Origin: Granulicella sp. dw_53
GTDB taxonomy: Bacteria > Acidobacteriota > Terriglobia > Terriglobales > Acidobacteriaceae
Reading direction: 5' to 3'
Assembly: GCF_018449545.1 (NCBI RefSeq)
Contig: NZ_JAAVUR010000010.1
Span: 62,001-126,000 of the forward strand
DNA length: 64,000 nucleotides
Shown here: in pieces, positions 1 to 10,075 of the stretch
How the letters are laid out: each line of letters opens with the position of its first letter
How positions within the stretch are numbered: position 1 is the first letter of the stretch
Notes under the pieces: generated by a model
Seen by the model: only the letters and a program-made list of their open reading frames with translations
Told to the model about the DNA's origin: nothing
Database searches by the model: none
Translations under genes and position numbers: made by a program

Positions 1-110
1 TCGAAAAGGAAGACTTCGTCTACCCCATGATCCCCCCAGGAGCCGGCCTCCACGAAATGATCCGCCGCCCCACCAAAGACCCCCTCCTCGAAACCGCAGA
101 GGACGAGTAA
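1..110 (+). CDS. ilvB: Acetolactate synthase large subunit, C-terminal end (partial)
   Basis: Only the last 35 codons are in the window, read in the frame starting at base 3 and ending with TAA at 108-110. The tail contains VYPMIPPGAGLHEMI, which resembles the C-terminus of the thiamine-diphosphate-dependent large subunit of acetolactate synthase. This enzyme joins two pyruvates, or pyruvate and 2-oxobutyrate, in valine/leucine/isoleucine synthesis. The identity rests on this tail plus the position directly upstream of ilvN and ilvC on the same strand, as is usual for an ilvBNC cluster. The 5' part lies outside the window. Confidence 0.85.
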   Translation, partial: EKEDFVYPMIPPGAGLHEMIRRPTKDPLLETAEDE

Positions 111-389
111 ACATGCTCACATCGGCCACTTAACAGAAAAGCAAAGGAAAAAGCAAAAAGAACGGACAGAGAGAACGCAGAAGAGCAAAAAAACGGACAA
201 AGAAAAAATTGTCATCCTGAGCGATGGCGCAAAGCGCCGAGTCGAAGGACCTGCGGTTGCTTTTGTCGTTGCAGTAGCTTTTGCCTTTGTCGTTGCGTTT
301 GCACTACCGGATTAGCCTGGGGCTTTAGCCCCACGAACAACAACGGCACGCTAATCCCTAACCCCTAATCCCTAACCCCTGAGGCACTC
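111..389. other. ilvB-ilvN intergenic region with short repeats
   Basis: No gene is seen. It holds one copy of the dispersed GTCATCCTGAG repeat (211-252), a small palindrome GGGGCTTTAGCCCC at 319-332, and a tandem CTAATCCCTAACCC motif just upstream of ilvN (about 351-379). The composition, with runs of GTTGCTTTTG-like words, differs from the flanking codon-biased genes. Confidence 0.7.
211..252 (+). repeat. Dispersed GTCATCCTGAG...GAAGGACC repeat, copy 1
   Basis: It begins GTCATCCTGAGCGATGGCGC and ends GTCGAAGGACCT. The middle can fold as GGCGC-AAA-GCGCC. A shorter copy is at 1113-1140. Repeats of this kind are widespread between genes in acidobacteria and other soil bacteria. Confidence 0.7.
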
Positions 390-1013
390 ATGCTCCACAC
401 CTTCGTAGCCCTGGTCCAAGACAAGCCCGGCGTCCTCACCAGAGTCGCCTCCCTCTTCCGCCGTCTCAGCATCAACATCGTCTCCCTCACCGTAGGCGAG
501 TCCGAGCGCGCCGACACCTCCCGCATGACCATCGTCTGCGAGGCCCCCGAGCACTCCGCCCACCGCATCCGCGCCTCCCTCTACAAACTCGAGATCACCG
601 TAGACGTAGACGAAGTAGGCCGCAGCGAAGCCGTCATCCGCGAGCTCTGCCTCATCAAGGTCTCCGCCGGCCCCCAGGAGCCCAACGGCCTCAGCTCCCG
701 CTCCCAGATCTTCGAGCTCGCCAACGTCTTCCGCGCCCGCGTCGTCGACCTCGCCCCCGAGTCCATCATGCTCGAGATGACCGGCAGCTCCAGCAAGATC
801 GAAGGCCTCATCCAGGTCCTCCGCGAGTCCAACTACACCATCCTCGAAGTCTCCCGCACCGGCCGCATGGCCATGCGCCGCGGCCACCACACCAGCCGAG
901 TCCTGAAAGCCCTCGGCAACCCAAACGCCACCCCAACCCCCTCCAACCTCGCCAAACCCACCACCGACCTCATCCCCAACGAATTCGAAGACGTCCACGA
1001 AGAAGAGGAATAA
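390..1013 (+). CDS. ilvN: Acetolactate synthase small (regulatory) subunit
   Basis: 207 residues. An ACT domain fills roughly residues 3-80, beginning HTFVALVQDKPGVLTRVASL, the usual start of IlvN/IlvH. A second domain follows at about 85-165. The subunit binds valine and gives feedback control of the large subunit in branched-chain amino acid synthesis. Family members are usually about 160-175 residues. This one carries an extra tail of about 40 residues, rich in Pro, Asn and Thr and ending in an acidic stretch (EFEDVHEEEE). It lies 279 bp after ilvB and 546 bp before ilvC on the same strand. No alternative start is needed. Confidence 0.95.
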   Translation: MLHTFVALVQDKPGVLTRVASLFRRLSINIVSLTVGESERADTSRMTIVCEAPEHSAHRIRASLYKLEITVDVDEVGRSEAVIRELCLIKVSAGPQEPNGLSSRSQIFELANVFRARVVDLAPESIMLEMTGSSSKIEGLIQVLRESNYTILEVSRTGRMAMRRGHHTSRVLKALGNPNATPTPSNLAKPTTDLIPNEFEDVHEEEE

Positions 1014-2585
<1,572 letters not shown>

Positions 2586-2609
2586 AACGTAGTCAAAGCC
2601 AGAAGAGAC

Positions 2610-2643
2610 GAGGCCCTTCGCACAACGAAGGGCCTCACTCTTT
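2610..2643 (+). terminator. Terminator after ilvC
   Basis: Perfect 11-bp stem GAGGCCCTTCG / CGAAGGGCCTC (2610-2620 and 2626-2636) with loop CACAA. It is followed by a short, imperfect T-rich stretch (ACTCTTT). It sits 25 bp after the ilvC stop. Confidence 0.8.
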
Positions 2644-2724
2644 GCCAGCAGATTCGTCTCCTGCCTCTAGAGTCAAAAGAGTCTTAGGGTCACAAGAGTC
2701 GTTCTGTCTTTCTGTCTTGTTAAG

Positions 2725-2744
2725 GGCACGGCTTCAGCCGTGCC
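2725..2744. repeat. Short palindrome GGCACGGCT-TC-AGCCGTGCC
   Basis: Nine-base perfect arms around TC, between the ilvC terminator and the convergent MFS gene. It is followed by CCAGGCTTTAGCCGCTGAGGTAC. Palindromes of the ..GGCTTCAGCC.. kind are common intergenic repeats in acidobacteria; here it may also act as a weak bidirectional terminator. Confidence 0.5.
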
Positions 2745-2828
2745 ATAACCGCCCCACCTGCCTCCAGGCTTTAGCCGCTGAGGTACATTTTCAAGCTGCC
2801 TCAGAATCCGAGCCAAGCCCCAACCGAC

Positions 2829-4259
2829 TCAAGCCGGATTCACCTCAGGAGCAGGCTGAGGCTGATGTCCACTCGTAGCCGCACCGGCATCATGCGCCAA
2901 ACCAAGCGCATCGATCACCGGAGCCAAAGCGAGCACAGCCATACACAGGATAGCGATGTGAAAATCCTGCAATAACGGCGCTGAAGAAGCATGCCCGTTA
3001 GCATGAGCGACCATGCGCAGCGTACCCGCTCCAATCGCGACGCCCATGCCCATACTGAGCTGCATAACCGCGGACAGGAAACCGTTAGCCCGCGACATGC
3101 GCTCCGCCGGAATCTCCGTGTAGGCCAGGGTGGTCATGCAGGTGAACTCCAGCGAACGGCAGCCGCCGTGAAAGAACAGCACGGCCGCAATCAGCGCAGG
3201 CGGAGTCGCCGGGCTCAGCAGCGCACAAACCGCCATCGAACCGGCAGTCACCACGCCGTTGACGATAAGAATGCGCCGGAAGCCGAACCGCCGCAGCACC
3301 GGAATGACGATGGACTTCATCGAGAGATCGCCGCCAAACAGGGCAAGCAGATAAAGCCCCGAGGTGAAGGCGTTAAGCCCAAAGGCCTCCTGGAACATCA
3401 GCGGCAGCAGAAAGGGCAGAACCGAGACAGCGATCCGGAAGCCGCTCGCTCCGTAGACCGAAAGCGAGAAGCTCCGCAGCCGCAGCGATTCCAGGTCGAT
3501 GAAGGACGTCCCAGGAGAACGGCGGGCCGCCGCAATGGCCAGCGCTCCGCTCAAAAGGCTCAGCGCGAGGATGGTAACCGGCGGACGCCAGTGTTCAGCT
3601 CCGGAGCCAAGCTTCTCCATCGCCACGACGATTCCGGTCGAAGCGAGACCAGCCAGAATGAAGGTCGTCCAATCGAAGGGATGATGGCCTTCGGGACGCG
3701 TGTTCTCGATCCACAGCAGCGTCAGGATCAGGGCAATGATCCCGATGGGCAGATTCAGGAAGAAGATCCAATGCCAACTGGCATAGGTCGTAATGAAGCC
3801 ACCGATCGGTGGACCGACCACCAGCGCGGTCAATCCTGGCCAGGTAATGTAAGCGATCGCCTTGGTAAGGTCTTCCTTAGGTGTGCTGCGCAGCACGATA
3901 AGACGCCCTACAGGCACCATCATGGCTCCGCCGATGCCCTGCAGGATACGCATGAAGGTAAACTGCTCCAGCGTCTGGGAGAAGCCGCAGAGCAGCGAGG
4001 CGACGGTAAAGGCGGCAATAGCCGACGCAAAGACCGATCGAGCCCCGAAACGGTCTGCAAACCATCCGCTGATCGGAATAAAGACGGCCAGGGTGATCAG
4101 GTAGGCAGTCATGCCCAGGTTGAGGTTGACGGCTCCGACGTGGAAGCTCTTCGCCATCTGCGGAAGCGCAGTGGCAATAATTGTGCCGTCGAGGTTTTCC
4201 ATGAAGAACGCACCAGCGATCAGAGAGGTGACGTAGATCGAGGAACGAGTTTTCTGCAT
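2829..4259 (-). CDS. MFS drug:H+ antiporter, DHA2 (EmrB-like) family
   Basis: 476 residues, strongly hydrophobic throughout, consistent with about 14 membrane helices. The N-terminus MENLDGTIIATALPQMAKSF (from residue 20) is the DHA2 helix-1 signature. ISGWFADRFGARSVF (about 57-71) is the MFS loop 2-3 motif, and WPGLTALVVGPPIGGFI resembles antiporter motif C. Such proteins export hydrophobic or cationic toxic compounds. It is transcribed towards ilvC. No membrane-fusion protein or outer-membrane partner is adjacent, so it probably works alone; the substrate cannot be told. Confidence 0.9.
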   Translation of the reverse strand: MQKTRSSIYVTSLIAGAFFMENLDGTIIATALPQMAKSFHVGAVNLNLGMTAYLITLAVFIPISGWFADRFGARSVFASAIAAFTVASLLCGFSQTLEQFTFMRILQGIGGAMMVPVGRLIVLRSTPKEDLTKAIAYITWPGLTALVVGPPIGGFITTYASWHWIFFLNLPIGIIALILTLLWIENTRPEGHHPFDWTTFILAGLASTGIVVAMEKLGSGAEHWRPPVTILALSLLSGALAIAAARRSPGTSFIDLESLRLRSFSLSVYGASGFRIAVSVLPFLLPLMFQEAFGLNAFTSGLYLLALFGGDLSMKSIVIPVLRRFGFRRILIVNGVVTAGSMAVCALLSPATPPALIAAVLFFHGGCRSLEFTCMTTLAYTEIPAERMSRANGFLSAVMQLSMGMGVAIGAGTLRMVAHANGHASSAPLLQDFHIAILCMAVLALAPVIDALGLAHDAGAATSGHQPQPAPEVNPA

Positions 4260-4347
4260 AGTCTTATTTTATGAGACAGCGACACACGAGGGAATAAACT
4301 CTTGTGTCGAAGGAATGATCTAACCTCAGTTGGTGGAAGGCCTTACA

Positions 4348-4455
4348 GTCAAGATTCCATGTAAGCCGCTTCAAATGAGCACTTTGAATCAGGGATTGCA
4401 GGGATGGAAGCGCAATGCGTCGCTGGGTACCAGCCGAATTACATGGAATCCTGAC
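4348..4455. repeat. 108-bp element bounded by 17-bp inverted repeats
   Basis: The left end GTCAAGATTCCATGTAA (4348-4364) and the reverse complement of the right end TTACATGGAATCCTGAC (4439-4455) match at 16 of 17 bases, spaced by 74 bp. Inside lies a smaller TTCAAA/TTTGAA inverted repeat (about 4370-4388). It sits between the divergent MFS gene and histidine kinase. No target-site duplication is obvious next to the ends. It could be a MITE-like remnant or a structured regulatory RNA. Confidence 0.6.
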
Positions 4456-4751
4456 GGCGAATCAGGCATCCAAAGAAAACTAATTAAAATCTAATTTCTT
4501 TTCCGCGCCATGAACGTCGATACCATGGGCATGGAACAAAATTAGGTCCGAATTCGTAAACAGAATTCCATAACCTCATTTCACCGCAACCCTCCCTGCC
4601 CCTCGTGCGGTGAAATACTCCTTCATTGCTCTCCTTCTAAGGGAAGAGCTGAAGTATCCTTTAGATTCGACTTCTTGCCGAACCACGGCAACAGCAAGTC
4701 CTTGGACGTCACAGAACTAGTGACCTGTAAAGCTCCACCCGAGGGAAACGC

Positions 4752-6272
4752 ATGGCCACCACACCTCAAGCCGACCTCCAGAACGATATCGAACAAAACA
4801 CACTCGATACATCTCCTTATCTCGCCTCCACGGTTCCCGCGACGCCGACTCCGCTTCCCGAGATCATCAACTCCCTTCGCGCCATCTCCACCCTCGAAGG
4901 ACTCACCGAAGACGAATACGTCTGGATCGCGACCAACGGAACCGAACGCGTAGCCGAAGACAGCGCCCTGCTCTTCCGCGAAGGGGAACCTTCCACCCAC
5001 ATGGTCTTCATCCTCCGCGGAGAGATCCACGTTCGCCGCCGCCACACTGGCCCAATGGCCTACTTCATCGGCCGCGCCGGCCAGATCACCGGCAAGCTTC
5101 CCTTCTCCCGCATGAAGGGCTACGGAGGCGATGGATACACCATCGGCCCAAGCTGGGTTCTGGATATCCACGAGAACCTCTTTCCCGCGATGCTTCAGGC
5201 GATCCCTTCGATGGGACAGCGCTGCGTCGGCATCCTGCTGGATCGCGTCCGCGAGGTCACACGCATGGAGCAGCAGGCCGAGAAGCTCTCCGCCCTCGGC
5301 AAGCTTGCGGCCAATCTCGCCCACGAGCTCAACAACCCTGCGTCTGCGGCTCAGCGCTCCGCAGCCAGCCTCTTCGGCGAGCTTGGCGAGTACGGTGAGC
5401 AGAAGTACCGCCTCGGCAACCTCAACCTCTCCGAGCAGGAGTCCATGGACTACCGCTGTTGGGTCAAACGCGCCCGCGAACGCATGGCCGCTTACTCCAG
5501 CCGCAACCATGCTCCGCAGAGTCCCCTCGCCGGGAACGACCGCGAAGACGCCGTCCTGAACTGGCTCGAGGAGCATAAGGTCCCGAAAGCCTGGAACATC
5601 GCCCCGGCTCTGGCCGAGACTCGCCTACCCCTGGACCAGCTCGACGAGCTCGCCTCAATCCTGCGTCCGGAGATCGTCGCCGTCGCCGTCGCGACCATCG
5701 CCAGCGCCCTGCGCGTCGAGCGTATGGCCGAGACCGTCGTCGACTCCACCGTGCGCATCTTCGACCTCATCAGCGCCATCAAGGACTACTCCTACATGGA
5801 TCAGGCGCCGGTCCAGGACATCGAGCTTGCCCAGTCCCTCGAGAGCACCCTCTCCATGTTCTCCTCGCGCCTCCAGGGCTACACCGTCGAGCGGGACTTC
5901 GATCCCGCGCTTCCGCCCATCAGCGCCTACGGCAGCGAGCTCAACCAAGTCTGGACCGCGCTCATCGAAAACGCCATCGACGCCATGGATCGCGGCACCA
6001 TCCCCGGAGTCCTTCGCCTCTCGGCCCACGTCGTAGGCGATATGGCCTCTATCGAAGTCTGGGACAACGGACCTGGCGTGGACCACGCCATCACGTCCCG
6101 CATCTTCGAACCGTTTTTCACCACCAAGGCAGTCGGAAGCGGGCTAGGCCTGGGCCTGGATGTAGCCCAGCGAATCGTCTCCCGCCACTCCGGCTTCCTG
6201 ACGGTCGATTCCAGCGCCGGCGCAACCTGTTTCCAGGTCCGTCTGCCCTTCGATCAGGCGGAGGCGTACTAA
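4752..6272 (+). CDS. Sensor histidine kinase with N-terminal cNMP-binding-like domain
   Basis: 506 residues. Residues about 40-165 form a beta-rich domain like the cyclic-nucleotide-binding fold (LLFREGEPSTHMVFILRGEI). The phosphate-binding cassette is not recognisable, so the ligand is unknown. The H box is HELNNP with phospho-acceptor His191. The HATPase part has an N box with LIENAIDAMD (Asn407), a G1 box DNGPGVD (437-443) and a G2 box GSGLGLGL (462-469). About 150-200 residues of helical sequence separate the H box from the ATPase. There are no membrane segments, so it is likely cytosolic. No response regulator is adjacent, so it is an orphan kinase. Confidence 0.9.
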   Translation: MATTPQADLQNDIEQNTLDTSPYLASTVPATPTPLPEIINSLRAISTLEGLTEDEYVWIATNGTERVAEDSALLFREGEPSTHMVFILRGEIHVRRRHTGPMAYFIGRAGQITGKLPFSRMKGYGGDGYTIGPSWVLDIHENLFPAMLQAIPSMGQRCVGILLDRVREVTRMEQQAEKLSALGKLAANLAHELNNPASAAQRSAASLFGELGEYGEQKYRLGNLNLSEQESMDYRCWVKRARERMAAYSSRNHAPQSPLAGNDREDAVLNWLEEHKVPKAWNIAPALAETRLPLDQLDELASILRPEIVAVAVATIASALRVERMAETVVDSTVRIFDLISAIKDYSYMDQAPVQDIELAQSLESTLSMFSSRLQGYTVERDFDPALPPISAYGSELNQVWTALIENAIDAMDRGTIPGVLRLSAHVVGDMASIEVWDNGPGVDHAITSRIFEPFFTTKAVGSGLGLGLDVAQRIVSRHSGFLTVDSSAGATCFQVRLPFDQAEAY

Positions 6273-6348
6273 GGCTTGCCGCAAAAGGGCTCGGTTGGTT
6301 CAGCGATATTTTGGTGTTTGAGATTACGGGCGAACGGAGGTCGCGAAG

Positions 6349-6633
6349 TTACTTCGTGACTTCCACGCCGCGCCAGAACGCCACATGATGTTTGACATTC
6401 CGCGCCGCAGGCTTCGGATCGGGGTAGTACCACGCCGCATCCGGGTTTTCCTGGCCATCGACCACGATCGTGTAGTACCGGGCCTGTCCCTTCCACGGAC
6501 AACTGGACGTCGTCGAACTGGCCTTCAAAAATTCGCGCTTTACCGATTCGTCGGGAAAGTAAATATTCCCCTCAACTGTCTCAAACTGTTCGCTCTCGGC
6601 CAGGGTCTGGCCGTTCCACACTGCCTTCGCCAT
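6349..6633 (-). CDS. DUF427 domain protein
   Basis: 94 residues from ATG 6633 (MAKAVWNGQTLAES). An in-frame TTG 24 bases further upstream is less likely because family members start at MAKAVW. The core IYFPDESVKREFL, CPWKGQARYYTI and NPDAAWYYPDPK is typical of DUF427 (PF04248), a small beta-rich family of unknown function found in bacteria and fungi. It converges with the histidine kinase, 76 bp away. No operon partner is present. Confidence 0.88.
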   Translation of the reverse strand: MAKAVWNGQTLAESEQFETVEGNIYFPDESVKREFLKASSTTSSCPWKGQARYYTIVVDGQENPDAAWYYPDPKPAARNVKHHVAFWRGVEVTK

Positions 6634-6778
6634 AGATACGATTCGCAATCTTTTCAATAAGTTACGGCACTAAAACCCCTTAAATGGGTCGTCACCGGAG
6701 ACTCTGGATGCCTAGAGCCTACAGGCATTTGTAACAGAGACGTACTAGAATGCAAAACCTCTCTGAGGCTGAATTGAA

Positions 6779-6828
6779 GCAAAGCCCATTCTCTGACGGC
6801 TATCGACGCCGTCGAGAATGGGCTTTGC
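6779..6828. terminator. Long hairpin downstream of topA
   Basis: 15-bp perfect outer stem GCAAAGCCCATTCTC / GAGAATGGGCTTTGC (6779-6793, 6814-6828) with an inner GACGGC/GCCGTC stem. It lies 27 bp beyond the topA stop codon. T-tracts are weak on both sides, so it may act as a terminator or 3'-end stabiliser. Confidence 0.65.
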
Positions 6829-6854
6829 TCCGGTTTACCTATCCAAGCGTGGTA

Positions 6855-9770
6855 CTACGCAACGCTCACAATCGGTCGAGTCGCCTCTGGGTCAGGCAGT
6901 CCAGGCAGCGCAATCACCTCCGCTGGTTTCGCATCTCCGATGCGCCGTTCGTACGTGCACAAAGGAGTTGTCGGCTCCTCCACAGGAGCGCCCTTCTTCG
7001 GCCGGCGCTTCGGCAGGAACTCCCGGTTGTTGGGGCATACAAGATACGTCCCTTCCTTATTGCCGTACTCGAGCAGATACGCACTGTCGCACTTCGGGCA
7101 TGTCTCGTTCACCAGCTTCAGGTTCGACGCAAAGTCGCACTTCGGATAGTTCACGCAGCCATAGAATGTATCCCCACGCTTGGTCTTCCGTACGGCGATA
7201 TCGCCGCCATCCTTCGGGCACGGGACGTCCAATATCTCCTGTTTGACGTACTTGCACTTCGGATATCCGCTGCACGCGATGAACTCGCCATACTGTCCAT
7301 CCCGCTGCAGGAGCGGCTTGCCGCACTTCGGGCAAGGCTCTTCGAGGACCACAGGAGGCTTCGACTGCACCTTCTGGGTCAGCTTCCGAATGGTCTTGCA
7401 CGGCGGATCCTCGCTATACCCTGGGCAGCTCATGAACGGCCCCCACGGCCCATTCTTCAGCACCATCCCCCGTCCGCAGTTATCGCAGAACTCTTCCTCA
7501 GGGACCTCATCTGCGCCAGGCGCACTCAGGTCTGGCTTGGCTGCAAAGTTCTCCTTCGTGAAGTCGCAGCTGTACTGCTCCACGGTAATCTTCTTGCCTT
7601 TGCCCGCAGCCTCTCCGATGGCTACTGCGAGTTCCTTGGTGCTGACCACATCCTTTTCAAAGTCGGTTACATCTTCGCTCACCGCCTTCACTACCATTGG
7701 AAACTTAAAGGCATCGAGGATCTTCTTGGTGACAGCCTTCTGATCTTTCTTCCACGGCCCTGCGGCCACCGTCATGGGCTTCGCCTTGGTGAAGTTCGAG
7801 CAGGAGTAGAAGCTCCCGAATTTGCCCCACTTCAGAATCAGCGGACTTCCGCACTTGTCGCAGACCTCATTGGTGGCCTGCTCCATCCGCTTGATGTCCT
7901 CCATGTTGTCGCCCGCGACCAGAAGCTCTTTCTCGAAGTGGTCGTAGAAGCCGGTCAACAGATCGGTCCACTTCTCCTCTCCGTCTTCTACCGCATCGAG
8001 CTCGCCTTCGAGCTTGGCCGTGTACTGCGGATCGAAGATGTAGGGGAAGTTCTTCACCAGTAGTCCGGTCACGACTGTGCCGATCTCCGTCGGAACAAAC
8101 TTCGCTCCGATCTTCTTCACGTAGTCGCGATCCTGGATCGTGTTAATGATGGAGGCATAGGTCGATGGCCGTCCGATCCCACGCTCTTCGAGAGTCTTCA
8201 CCAGACTCGCTTCGTTGTAACGCGGCGGCGGTTCGGTCGCCTTCTGCTGCGAATCGATCCGCTCGAGTCCAAGCGCCTGCCCCTGGTTGAGCTCGGGCAA
8301 TCTACTGTCCGCAGTCGTCTCATCCTGTGCTTCGCCGCCCTGTTGCACCACCTGCGCAGCCAGCTTGTCGGCACGGTCCTGCTCTTCTTTGCTGGCCTTC
8401 GCCTTGGCCGCCAAGCGTGCCCGCTTCTCTTCCTCCTCGAACTTCAGGAAGCCTTCGAAGCGCAGCACACTGCCACTCACGCGAAAGTCATAGGTCTGTT
8501 TCGCCTTCGCCGCGATGTCGACCGTGGTCTGGTCGAAGACGGCGGGCGTCATCTGGCTGGAGACGAACTTCTGCCAGATCAGCTTGTACAGCTTGTACTG
8601 CTCTTCGCTCAAGCTCGCGCGGATCGAGTCCGGCGTGTATGCCACATGCGTCGGACGGATTGCCTCGTGCGCATCCTGCGCCTGAGCCTGCTTCTTCCCG
8701 GCAAACTCATTCGCCTTCGCCGGCAGATACTGCGCACCCAGTTTGCCGATAAATTCGCGCGCCTCCGCAATCGCATCGGGCGAGACACGCGTCGAGTCGG
8801 TACGCATGTAGGTAATCAAACCTACCGTACCTTCCTTGCCGATCTCGACACCTTCGTACAAACGCTGCGCCACACCCATGGTCCGGCGAACGTTGAAGCC
8901 CAATCTTCCTGCGGCATCCTGTTGCAACTTGCTGGTCGTATAGGGAGCGGTAGGATTGCGCTTGCGTTCCTTCTTCTCGACTCCTCGCACCGACCACGCG
9001 GCAGACTTCAAGCCATCGAGCACCTCATCGACAGCCTCCTTGTCCGGCAATGCATTCGCGAGAAATTGCTCCTTGCCGTCGGCGTCCACACCGTTCGAGA
9101 CACGGATCGCCTTGCCTTCGATTCCGACCATGCGCGCCACAAACTCCTGCGCACCAGCCTTCGGAGTAAGGAATGCATCGATCGTCCAGTACTCTACTGG
9201 GTTGAAGCTGTTGATCTCCTCTTCGCGCTCCACGATGAGGCGCAACGCTACGGTCTGCACACGGCCAGCACTCAACCCTCGACGCACCTTGTCCCACAGC
9301 AGCGGAGAGATCTGATATCCGACCAGGCGGTCTAAGACGCGACGCGTCTGCTGCGCGTCCACAAGATTCGCATTCACATCGCGAGCCTGACCGAACGCCG
9401 CTTGCACTGCCTTCTTCGTAATCTCGTTGAAGGTCACGCGCTGAAGCGTCGCCTTAGGCCGGAGCATAGGCCGGAGCTGCATCTCAAGATGCGCCGCGAT
9501 GGCCTCGCCTTCGCGGTCAGGGTCTGGGGCCAGATAGACAAAGTCTGCCTTGGCTGCCAGCTTCTTCAGCCGGTCCACGATCTTTTCTTTTCCGGGCGAG
9601 ACGATCAGCGTCGGTTCAAACGTTCGCCGCGCAATCTCCACTCCGATGTCGTTCTTGGGCAGATCCATGATGTGGCCCAGCGAGGCCTCTACTATATAGT
9701 CGCTGCCGAGATATTTATTGATCGTCTTTGCCTTCGCGGGCGACTCAACGATCACAAGTGATTTAGCCAT
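6855..9770 (-). CDS. topA: DNA topoisomerase I (type IA)
   Basis: 971 residues. It relaxes negative supercoils by transient single-strand cleavage. The Toprim domain starts VIVESPAKAKTINKYL, and the acidic metal triad DPDREGE is at 83-89. The catalytic tyrosine is Tyr321 in YMRTDSTRVS. The C-terminus carries about five four-Cys zinc-ribbon modules (CDKCG.., CDNCG.., CPKCG.., CPKDGG.., CPKCD..) from about residue 630 to 930. Its start ATG 9770 has a GGGAAAG ribosome site. It lies downstream of dprA on the same strand, a common bacterial pairing, with a 305-bp gap that may contain its own promoter. Confidence 0.98.
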   Translation of the reverse strand: MAKSLVIVESPAKAKTINKYLGSDYIVEASLGHIMDLPKNDIGVEIARRTFEPTLIVSPGKEKIVDRLKKLAAKADFVYLAPDPDREGEAIAAHLEMQLRPMLRPKATLQRVTFNEITKKAVQAAFGQARDVNANLVDAQQTRRVLDRLVGYQISPLLWDKVRRGLSAGRVQTVALRLIVEREEEINSFNPVEYWTIDAFLTPKAGAQEFVARMVGIEGKAIRVSNGVDADGKEQFLANALPDKEAVDEVLDGLKSAAWSVRGVEKKERKRNPTAPYTTSKLQQDAAGRLGFNVRRTMGVAQRLYEGVEIGKEGTVGLITYMRTDSTRVSPDAIAEAREFIGKLGAQYLPAKANEFAGKKQAQAQDAHEAIRPTHVAYTPDSIRASLSEEQYKLYKLIWQKFVSSQMTPAVFDQTTVDIAAKAKQTYDFRVSGSVLRFEGFLKFEEEEKRARLAAKAKASKEEQDRADKLAAQVVQQGGEAQDETTADSRLPELNQGQALGLERIDSQQKATEPPPRYNEASLVKTLEERGIGRPSTYASIINTIQDRDYVKKIGAKFVPTEIGTVVTGLLVKNFPYIFDPQYTAKLEGELDAVEDGEEKWTDLLTGFYDHFEKELLVAGDNMEDIKRMEQATNEVCDKCGSPLILKWGKFGSFYSCSNFTKAKPMTVAAGPWKKDQKAVTKKILDAFKFPMVVKAVSEDVTDFEKDVVSTKELAVAIGEAAGKGKKITVEQYSCDFTKENFAAKPDLSAPGADEVPEEEFCDNCGRGMVLKNGPWGPFMSCPGYSEDPPCKTIRKLTQKVQSKPPVVLEEPCPKCGKPLLQRDGQYGEFIACSGYPKCKYVKQEILDVPCPKDGGDIAVRKTKRGDTFYGCVNYPKCDFASNLKLVNETCPKCDSAYLLEYGNKEGTYLVCPNNREFLPKRRPKKGAPVEEPTTPLCTYERRIGDAKPAEVIALPGLPDPEATRPIVSVA

Positions 9771-10075
9771 TCTTTCCCTTCGAACCCAGGGTCACGGCGC
9801 CGCAGCATTCCGTTCCCTTTCTTCCACGTTTCCAATGCGAACCTACCACGGCTTGGCAAAACATGCGAACCCGCAGTCTCTGCAAAACTGACAAACTCAT
9901 ACAAAACACACGCCGCCAAGATCTACATCGATAGACTGAAAGTCTCCCATTTCGTATCTCTCGTACCGCAGAAATCCGATTCCGACCTTCGAAACCATCG
10001 ACTGAGCGATCCGCCAAAAAACTCTAATCCTGCACCAAACACACCTCCATACGGAGTGCGGCGGACCGAAGTTCA
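9771..10075. other. dprA-topA gap
   Basis: 305 bp between dprA and topA. A short open frame at 9763-10017 (minus) has no recognisable features and overlaps the topA start, so it is not called. The stretch probably holds a topA promoter, but no clear -35/-10 pair was fixed. Confidence 0.5.

Noticed and set aside
372..998. Long minus-strand open frame opposite ilvN
   Set aside because: It is the Gly/Asp/Val-rich shadow of a GC-rich gene; it has no family motif and ilvN is certain.
2991..4274. 427-codon plus-strand frame opposite the MFS gene
   Set aside because: Arg/His/Gln-rich shadow with no motifs; the membrane transporter on the minus strand explains the DNA.
9763..10017. 84-codon minus-strand frame between dprA and topA
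   Set aside because: No ribosome site or motif, and it overlaps the topA start codon.
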